Of a DNA stretch of 64,000 bases, positions 59,075 to 64,000 are shown one piece after another; position 1 is the stretch's first letter, and each line of letters starts with the position of its first letter. The stretch lies in assembly GCF_002289565.1 (NCBI RefSeq), contig NZ_NTFY01000080.1, forward strand, positions 1 through 64,000. The letters are read 5' to 3'. The DNA comes from Rhodopirellula sp. SM50. Its GTDB lineage: Bacteria; Planctomycetota; Planctomycetia; Pirellulales; Pirellulaceae. Below the pieces are notes generated by a model. It saw nothing but the letters and a program-made list of their open reading frames with translations. It did no database searches and had not been told where the DNA came from. Made by a program: the position numbers and the translations under genes.

Positions 59075-59630
59075 CAAAGGACCCTCGAAATCATCGTTAT
59101 CGATCGTTCATCGGCCGCTTCGATGCAAACGATGTACCGTCCAGGCGACGGAGAACGAATCCGTCCTGGGACGCTCCAAAGCCCTCTACCGCAAAGCTAA
59201 CATCAAGGAAGGGCCTGGACGCTGGCGCGAACCGGCTGATATCAAACGAATATCAGCCGTTGGGCGCGAGCCTACGGGCCCTCAACTGAGGAACAGACGC
59301 TTCATTTAGCGGTATTGCTCCAAAACCTGCTCGCACGCGGTCGGCCGGTGCGATGTCATCATCGACCCGGAACGACAGTTCGTGCGAATGAGCACAGGCG
59401 TGGATCACGATAGCGCGCCAATCTGGACCTGCTGTGACAATACGTCAAATCGCCAGTTGCGAAAGAGCTGATCGAGTGATCGCAGCGAAGAATCGTCGCG
59501 CCCTTGAGTTTCTGCGTCGCGCTCGTCGTCGTCGGCGATGGAGCCGATTGCGCGGAGCTGCACGGACACGGAGTCGCTCGGTGGCGCGTCGATGTTCCTC
59601 GACGGGGAGCCTACGATGCGGGCGAACCGC
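59075..59630. other. Intergenic region carrying MITE-like copy 2
   Basis: No gene is supported in the 556 bp between the universal stress protein and TerB-like genes, both on the minus strand. The MITE-like element (59183-59316) lies 109 bp upstream of the stress-protein start codon, so it may sit within or above that promoter. The remainder (59330-59630) is unremarkable. Confidence 0.7.
59183..59316 (-). mobile_element. MITE-like element, copy 2
   Basis: A 134-bp reverse-orientation homologue of 46065-46199, similar along its whole length (for example GTAGGCTCGCGCCC, ACGGCTGATATTCGTTTGAT). One terminal inverted repeat is degenerate (CTCTACCGC instead of CAATACCGC). It is flanked by 10-bp direct repeats differing at one base, CTCCAAAGCC (59173-59182) and CTCCAAAACC (59317-59326). 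No coding capacity. Confidence 0.75.
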
Positions 59631-60017
59631 TCAGTTGGCCGGGATCGCCAGTAACGCGTCGCAAAGTTTGTCGAAACCGGGCGTCGTTTCGGTCGCTTCG
59701 ATCTGAAGCTCGCGGACCAGTTTTATTTCCGACTGACGGATCGCCCCGCCGGCGACCAGCATGTCGACCAGAACCGCCTGTTCATCCAGATCGATCTTGC
59801 CGTCCTTGAGCAACACGTGACGCATCAGCGGCAGAAACAGCTCGTCGAATTCCGGGCAGACCTCATCCGCTTCGCCGAGTAGCTGGACCAGAAACGCCAC
59901 GTCGTCAAAGTCCAGCGCGCCGTCTTCTTCGACGAAGCGACGAATCCGTGCCACTTCGTTCGAGCTGATTTTGCCGTCGCTCAGCAGTTCGGACTTCAAT
60001 TGTTTCAGATGGGCCAC
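59631..60017 (-). CDS. TerB-like small protein
   Basis: 128 residues, all-helical, acidic. Two similar halves each contain a 'LLSDGKIS...EV' / 'LLKDGKIDLDEQAVLV' loop, the arrangement of TerB/tellurite-resistance-type repeats, where such Asp-rich loops can bind metal. The start is a GTG at 60017 (VAHLKQLKSELL). There is no terABCDE context, so a role in tellurite resistance should not be assumed. Monocistronic. Confidence 0.6.
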   Translation of the reverse strand: MAHLKQLKSELLSDGKISSNEVARIRRFVEEDGALDFDDVAFLVQLLGEADEVCPEFDELFLPLMRHVLLKDGKIDLDEQAVLVDMLVAGGAIRQSEIKLVRELQIEATETTPGFDKLCDALLAIPAN

Positions 60018-60403
60018 AAGTCATACCTCACGCGATTGATTCCAAGGACTACAGGAATCTAGATCACAGTCCGGCTCGCCCCAGCGATTTCGAAATCGAT
60101 TTCGAACCATCCGCGGCGGCCCCTTCTCCCGATCCGATCCTAACCGACAGACCGCTTGTGCCGTTTCTAACGCCGACGATCACGGCACCGAGACCAAGCA
60201 TTCCGTCTCCGCAACCGTGACATTGTCCGTCATCATTCTGCCCCGAATGATTCTGCCTTCTTCCATCCACACCATTTTTTTGTCACCCATTTTCCTGTCG
60301 CCCTTTTCTTCGGGATTTCAGTTTTTCGAAAATTCGCTGTAACACGCTGGGACGTGTCACGCTTTGGTGGGTGAATTCCCTCTTCTTCACCCGGTAAAGC
60401 ACA
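60018..60403. other. Intergenic region with direct repeat 1
   Basis: No gene is seen. The region includes direct repeat 1 (60241-60306) that recurs downstream of the next gene at 61315-61381. Immediately before 60404 lies a TAAAGCACA leader without a strong Shine-Dalgarno. Confidence 0.65.
60241..60306 (+). repeat. 66-bp direct repeat, left copy
   Basis: Reads CCCCGAATGATTCTGCC at the left end and TTGTCACCCATTTTCCTGTC at the right. The right-hand copy is at 61315-61381. The pair brackets the 60404-61240 gene and its terminator. Confidence 0.8.
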
Positions 60404-61240
60404 ATGAAAACTGCAACGAATGTCATTTTGGTCGCTCTGTTGGCCGTCTCCGTCGGATCGGCCCAAAATCCCTGGGGCGATTGGGTGCCCCGGCCGGTTC
60501 CGCAAACGACTTCCAACCTGAAGTATCAACAGCGGGCCGGCTCCACCACGACCCATCGCAACGGCGCCGTCAGTGAATCGTGGTTCAATTCGGGCCTCAC
60601 ACAGGAAGCCGGCGTCGAGATCGGCGTTTCCTCTGGCAACGACAAGCAACGCGGGACCAAATTTGGGCGGGAACGGGACGAAAAGTGGTTTGCGGGGGTT
60701 CGCGGAGGTGTTCGAGCCGGTTACGCGGCGGACACGGGCGTCGCTCAGACCGGACAGATCGGCAACACCCGGGTCAGATCGTACGCCGAGGCCGAGGCAT
60801 TTGTCGGCGTGGAAGCGGGCGCTCAAGCCGGGGTGAGCAACAACGGAGTGGGCGTCAACGCGAATGCGTTTGCAGGGACTCGGGTGGGGGCGCGGACGGG
60901 AACCGAGGTCGGACCTGTCGATGCCGCGGTGACGGGAGAAGCATGGGCGGGAGTGGGCGTCGAAGCCGGTGCCGACGCGAAGTACAAAAACGGTCGAGTC
61001 AAGTTTGACTACGGCGCCGGAGGGGCAATCGGTGTGGGCGGCAAATTTGGCGGTGACGTCTCGGTCGATCTTCGGCAACCCATCAAGGCCGCCAAGGGAC
61101 TCGACTCGACCCGACGAAGCGTATCAAACGATGTCGGTAAAACCGCTCGCACGGTCAGCGGCTCGACACGCAAAAGCGTCAAGAGCGTCAAGAGCACCGG
61201 CAAGAAAGCGAAACGCTCGATCGGCAAACTCTTCAAGTAA
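60404..61240 (+). CDS. Secreted Ala/Gly-rich protein with Lys-rich tail
   Basis: 278 residues with a Sec signal (MKTATNVILVALLAVSVGSAQ). The central about 130 residues alternate short hydrophobic and glycine steps (VRGGVRAGYAADTGVAQTGQ; AEAFVGVEAGAQAGVSNNGVG; GEAWAGVGVEAGADAKY), a pattern of amphipathic beta strands or glycine-rich filaments; the last 45 residues are very basic (SVKSVKSTGKKAKRSIGKLFK). I do not recognise the family. A surface or matrix protein is conceivable, as is a histone-like basic tail, but neither is shown. Flanked by 66-67 bp direct repeats. Confidence 0.75.
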   Translation: MKTATNVILVALLAVSVGSAQNPWGDWVPRPVPQTTSNLKYQQRAGSTTTHRNGAVSESWFNSGLTQEAGVEIGVSSGNDKQRGTKFGRERDEKWFAGVRGGVRAGYAADTGVAQTGQIGNTRVRSYAEAEAFVGVEAGAQAGVSNNGVGVNANAFAGTRVGARTGTEVGPVDAAVTGEAWAGVGVEAGADAKYKNGRVKFDYGAGGAIGVGGKFGGDVSVDLRQPIKAAKGLDSTRRSVSNDVGKTARTVSGSTRKSVKSVKSTGKKAKRSIGKLFK

Positions 61241-61260
61241 CGAGCCCCCGTCGGCGGACG

Positions 61261-61292
61261 ATCGAGGGGCTGCAATGTTTCAGCCCCTCGAT
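61261..61292 (+). terminator. Hairpin terminator candidate
   Basis: Perfect 12-bp stem ATCGAGGGGCTG (61261-61272) / CAGCCCCTCGAT (61281-61292) with an 8-base loop, starting 20 bp after the stop at 61240 and followed by a short T-containing stretch (TTTCGTCC). Fits a stem-loop terminator for the secreted-protein gene, though the T run is weak. Confidence 0.7.
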
Positions 61293-61314
61293 TTCGTCCA
61301 CCCCCATCCTTCCG

Positions 61315-61381
61315 CCCCGAATGATTCCGCCTGGTTCAATACGGATCATTTTCTTGTCACCTATTTTCCTGTCGCCCCTTC
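61315..61381 (+). repeat. 67-bp direct repeat, right copy
   Basis: Second copy of the 60241-60306 sequence (CCCCGAATGATTCCGCC ... TTGTCACCTATTTTCCTGTC), with point differences spread along the length. Distance between the two copies is 1,074 bp. Confidence 0.8.
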
Positions 61382-61530
61382 TCTCCGTCGCTCCCATTTT
61401 TCTGCCCCTCGATCTTTCTGCCATCTCTCGCGACCGCCCCATTCCTCGTCAATCCTGTTAGGATGGACAGAAGATAGAACCTGCCGATTTCGACTCCGGC
61501 ACTGACGCTTCTCTTCACGGATTCGACGCC

Positions 61531-62166
61531 ATGACATCGACTTCGTCCCCCGGCTTGTTCGCCACTCCGGGCTCAACCGATGACGGACTGGTCAACGGGA
61601 TTCGCGCACAAGACGATCAGGCATGGGAACAGTTTGTCGAACGCTATTCGCCGTTGATCTATGTCTGGTGCCGAAAGTGTGACTTACGACCTGAAGATGC
61701 CTCGGACGTGTCCCAACAGGTTTTTGCAGCGGTCCATCGATCGATCTCAACGTTTTCGAAGCGTGCCGAGGGCGAAGGCCGTTTTCGCGGTTGGTTGTTC
61801 GTGATCACCAGAAACGCGATCCGCAATCATCTGGAGCGCACCTTGCGGGGGCCACGTGCGCAGGGAGGTAGTTCGATCCAGTTGCGACTGCTCGCTGAAC
61901 CCGAATCACTCGACGAAGCCTCTCTGTCGGCTGCGACACTTTCAGCCGACGGTCAATGCCATTCAGACGCACCACTGCAGGCCGCACTCGACGCCGCCCG
62001 CAGGGATTTTGACGATCGGACGTGGCAATGTTTTCGTCTGATCGCACTCGAAAGTCACACCGCGGCCGAGGTCGCGGAGCAATTCGGAATGAAGCCTTCG
62101 GCCGTGCGGCAGGCGAAATACAGGGTGACACGGCGGTTGCGACTGGATCTTGGGCGTTTTTTTTGA
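61531..62166 (+). CDS. ECF-type RNA polymerase sigma factor
   Basis: 211 residues with sigma-70 regions 2 and 4. Region 2: WEQFVERYSPLIYVWCRKCDLRPEDASDVSQQVFAAVHRSISTF, then GRFRGWLFVITRNAIRNHLERT. Region 4: DRTWQCFRLIALESHTAAEVAEQFGMKPSAVRQAKYRVTRRLR (helix-turn-helix). The linker between them is longer than usual (about 40 residues). It is followed after 190 bp by a Ser/Thr kinase gene whose N terminus carries a Zn-finger-like motif, an arrangement known for planctomycete kinase-linked ECF groups. The kinase may control this sigma factor. Confidence 0.92.
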   Translation: MTSTSSPGLFATPGSTDDGLVNGIRAQDDQAWEQFVERYSPLIYVWCRKCDLRPEDASDVSQQVFAAVHRSISTFSKRAEGEGRFRGWLFVITRNAIRNHLERTLRGPRAQGGSSIQLRLLAEPESLDEASLSAATLSADGQCHSDAPLQAALDAARRDFDDRTWQCFRLIALESHTAAEVAEQFGMKPSAVRQAKYRVTRRLRLDLGRFF

Positions 62167-62356
62167 TGGTGTAAGTGGCTGCACCGAAACGACTTAAGGA
62201 TCGCCGATGGGGCGAAATCCGCGGCGGATCGACCGGTCCGCGTTGCGCGACGGTGTTGTTCAGTGTGGCACGGCGGCGTTTGTCACGCCGCCGTGACTCA
62301 GACGTCGCGCCATGCCAGCGATCAATGAATCATCGTCAACCACCGGAGTCCCTGCG

Positions 62357-64000
62357 ATGCAGAATCCTTGCCCATCAAGAAAAACGCTTCACGACCTTCT
62401 CGTCGGCGCGGTCGAAGACGACCACGCGCGTGCAATCTGCAGTCACCTGGACACTTGCTCGAATTGTGAATCGCTGACTTCAACGCTTGAAACGCAGCAG
62501 GTCAATCTGCTGCGGGAACTTCAGGACCAAGGTAGCAGCCAACGCTACCTCGATGAACCCGAATTCGAACACTTGCGAAAGGCGATTTCGAAGTCCCCGT
62601 CACCGGACTGCGACACCGCAACCAAGGATCAAGTCGCGCTCGTCGCTGGGACCCGACTTCGCGACTATCAATTGCTGAAAAAGATTGGTCAGGGAGGAAT
62701 GGGAAGTGTCTATCTGGCGGTGCATTTGAATCTCAGGAAAGCATTCGCGGTAAAGATCTTGCCCGAAGAGAAACTGTGGTCGGAAAGTTCGGTCGCACGT
62801 TTTCGACGCGAGATGCTCGCGGCCGGAAAGGTGAACCATCCCAACCTGATCAACGCCTCGGATGCGGGCCGCGTCGATGGGCTTCACTTTCTCGTCATGG
62901 AACTTGTCGAAGGTGCTGATCTTGCGCGGATCGTTCGTCATCGTGGACCGTTGGACGTAGCCGATGCGTGTGAAATCGTTCGTCAAGCAGCCCTCGGTTT
63001 GCAGCATGCACACGATAGCGGCCTGTTACATCGAGACATCAAACCATCGAACTTGATGTTGACCCATGATGGAAACGTTAAAGTGCTCGACCTCGGATTG
63101 GCCGGTTGGGTGGAAAACGAGGAATCAACCGATACACCGCCGCCGACCTGTGGCGGCCTCACGAACGTGGACCACTTCGTTGGAACGCCGGAGTACATGG
63201 CGCCTGAGCAGTTTCGTGGTCAGACGAGGGTCGATGAACGCGCGGATCTCTATGCGTTGGGTGCCACCCTGTTTCAACTCTTGACCGGGCACTCCCCCCG
63301 CCAGCGACAGGTAAGAAACCGATCGGAAACGGTCGATCTAGATGTCGGCGAGCGATTGGCTGAATGTGACGATCTTCGGCAGGACCTCCCCCCGCAGCTA
63401 ACGCACTACATCAAACTCTTGCTGTCGCCGTCTCGCGAACAACGCCCTCACAGCGCCGCAAGCGTCGCGTTACAGCTCGCCAGTTTTGCAGAACAATCAA
63501 ACCTGCTGCAGCTTGCCGAGACTTGCAAGGAAAGTCCAGGAATGTTGTCAGCCGATTTGTCCCAGTTCAGCGAAACGGCTTTACCTGCGGATTCTCAATC
63601 GAATCAAGGAATCGATCCGACCCGTGCTGAAAAGTCGGCGGTCGTACCGTTAAAGCTATCTGTTTGCCTTGTGGCAGCTGTGGTCGTAATCGGTCTGTTC
63701 TCGCTGTTCTCCAACCGTTCTAGAGTCGGTGTGATCGAAGGTGCATTGCCCGTCAAAGACGATACCGTGATCGCGGCGCCGGCGGACGACTCCGTGACAG
63801 AAGAAGACGTGGTCCACGCGATTCGAAGTGGTGAGATCGATCGTGCCGTTTCGCTCGCACAGAAACTCATCCGGCAAGCGCCGCATCGAGGTTGGAATCA
63901 CGCTTTGGCCACGATGATCGCCGCCTATGACCTTCATAACGACGGACAGACTTCGTTAACGACCTACGAAGATCACAGAAAGTGGCTTGGCAAACGCTGG
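62357..64000 (+). CDS. Membrane Ser/Thr protein kinase, partial at window end
   Basis: 548 codons are present and the frame is still open at the window edge, so the C terminus is missing. The N-terminal about 45 residues hold a HARAICSHLDTCSNC motif resembling the zinc-binding anti-sigma (zf-HC2/ZAS) domain. The kinase domain follows: Gly-rich loop IGQGGMGSVYLA (from residue 110), Lys133 (FAVKIL), catalytic loop HRDIKPSNLML with Asp227, DLG instead of DFG at 245-247, and GTPEYMAPEQ with Glu284. A single TM helix (LSVCLVAAVVVIGLFSLF) is near residues 433-450, so the rest is outside. The start ATG follows CCGGAG. Downstream of an ECF sigma factor. Confidence 0.9.
   Translation, partial: MQNPCPSRKTLHDLLVGAVEDDHARAICSHLDTCSNCESLTSTLETQQVNLLRELQDQGSSQRYLDEPEFEHLRKAISKSPSPDCDTATKDQVALVAGTRLRDYQLLKKIGQGGMGSVYLAVHLNLRKAFAVKILPEEKLWSESSVARFRREMLAAGKVNHPNLINASDAGRVDGLHFLVMELVEGADLARIVRHRGPLDVADACEIVRQAALGLQHAHDSGLLHRDIKPSNLMLTHDGNVKVLDLGLAGWVENEESTDTPPPTCGGLTNVDHFVGTPEYMAPEQFRGQTRVDERADLYALGATLFQLLTGHSPRQRQVRNRSETVDLDVGERLAECDDLRQDLPPQLTHYIKLLLSPSREQRPHSAASVALQLASFAEQSNLLQLAETCKESPGMLSADLSQFSETALPADSQSNQGIDPTRAEKSAVVPLKLSVCLVAAVVVIGLFSLFSNRSRVGVIEGALPVKDDTVIAAPADDSVTEEDVVHAIRSGEIDRAVSLAQKLIRQAPHRGWNHALATMIAAYDLHNDGQTSLTTYEDHRKWLGKRW

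Noticed and set aside
59631-60017. Tellurite-resistance operon
   Set aside because: Only a TerB-like repeat protein is present; none of the other ter genes is nearby.
60404-61240. Polymorphic toxin or bacteriocin hypothesis for the Ala/Gly-rich protein
   Set aside because: No toxin domain, immunity gene or secretion leader beyond a Sec signal is visible.

Overview
The window looks like a chromosomal segment of a planctomycete of the Pirellulaceae type (Rhodopirellula/Stieleria-like; the genus is not resolved). It is GC-rich, and several families typical of that group are present: a PSCyt1-WD40-DUF1549-DUF1553 cytochrome-type protein paired with a DUF1501 protein, a DUF1559 pseudopilin-like protein, two surface proteins opening with the planctomycete LEPR-xLL motif, an SGNH/DUF1080 hydrolase, and an ECF sigma factor followed by a membrane Ser/Thr kinase. 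Genes are mostly single transcription units separated by long spacers that are packed with palindromic repeats.

Layout. 0.7-7.5 kb: DUF1549/DUF1553 and DUF1501 pair. 8-9.5 kb: acidic, Ca-binding-repeat LEPR-xLL protein. 9.5-14 kb: TatC with a large loop insertion, mannose-6-phosphate isomerase, DUF1559 protein. 14.2-22.4 kb: a cysteine-desulfurase homologue without its catalytic cysteine, a TolC-like outer-membrane lipoprotein, a two-TM coiled-coil protein, a CBS protein, a small conserved protein and a 151-bp repeat array. 22.4-27.1 kb: mfd and a Gfo/Idh/MocA oxidoreductase. 27.7-32.7 kb: a secreted unknown, a DnaJ-type chaperone, rnpA, a zinc-ribbon protein, a membrane-anchored peroxiredoxin-like protein and a thioesterase. 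33-37.4 kb: an RbsB/RbsA/RbsC-type sugar ABC transporter operon with 4-bp overlaps, divergent from a histidine kinase. 39.6-45.6 kb: unknown protein, tRNA-His, a coupled membrane pair, SDR, SGNH/DUF1080 hydrolase, AlkD-like protein. 46-49.3 kb: a 46-residue membrane peptide, EAL-HDOD protein, SDR, RidA. 49.3-56.1 kb: large LEPR-xLL metalloprotease and an M49 peptidase. 56.5-61.2 kb: FKBP, CBS protein, universal stress protein, TerB-like protein and a repeat-flanked secreted Ala/Gly-rich protein. 61.5-64 kb: ECF sigma factor and a Ser/Thr kinase that runs off the right edge.

Non-coding structure is the most distinctive part of the window. At least six families of palindromic repeats occupy the spacers, several of them lying between convergent genes where they could act as bidirectional terminators. 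Two copies of a 134-135 bp element (46065-46199 and 59183-59316, in opposite orientation) have terminal inverted repeats and are each flanked by 10-bp direct repeats. They look like a MITE, and their core sequence is shared with a larger palindromic family present three times. No prophage, CRISPR array or complete insertion sequence was found.

No multi-gene system that is clearly novel emerges. The best leads are the MITE-like family, the cysteine-free desulfurase homologue, the direct-repeat-flanked cassette at 60.2-61.4 kb, and several family members with unusual domain insertions or fusions (TatC, sugar permease, peroxiredoxin, histidine kinase).
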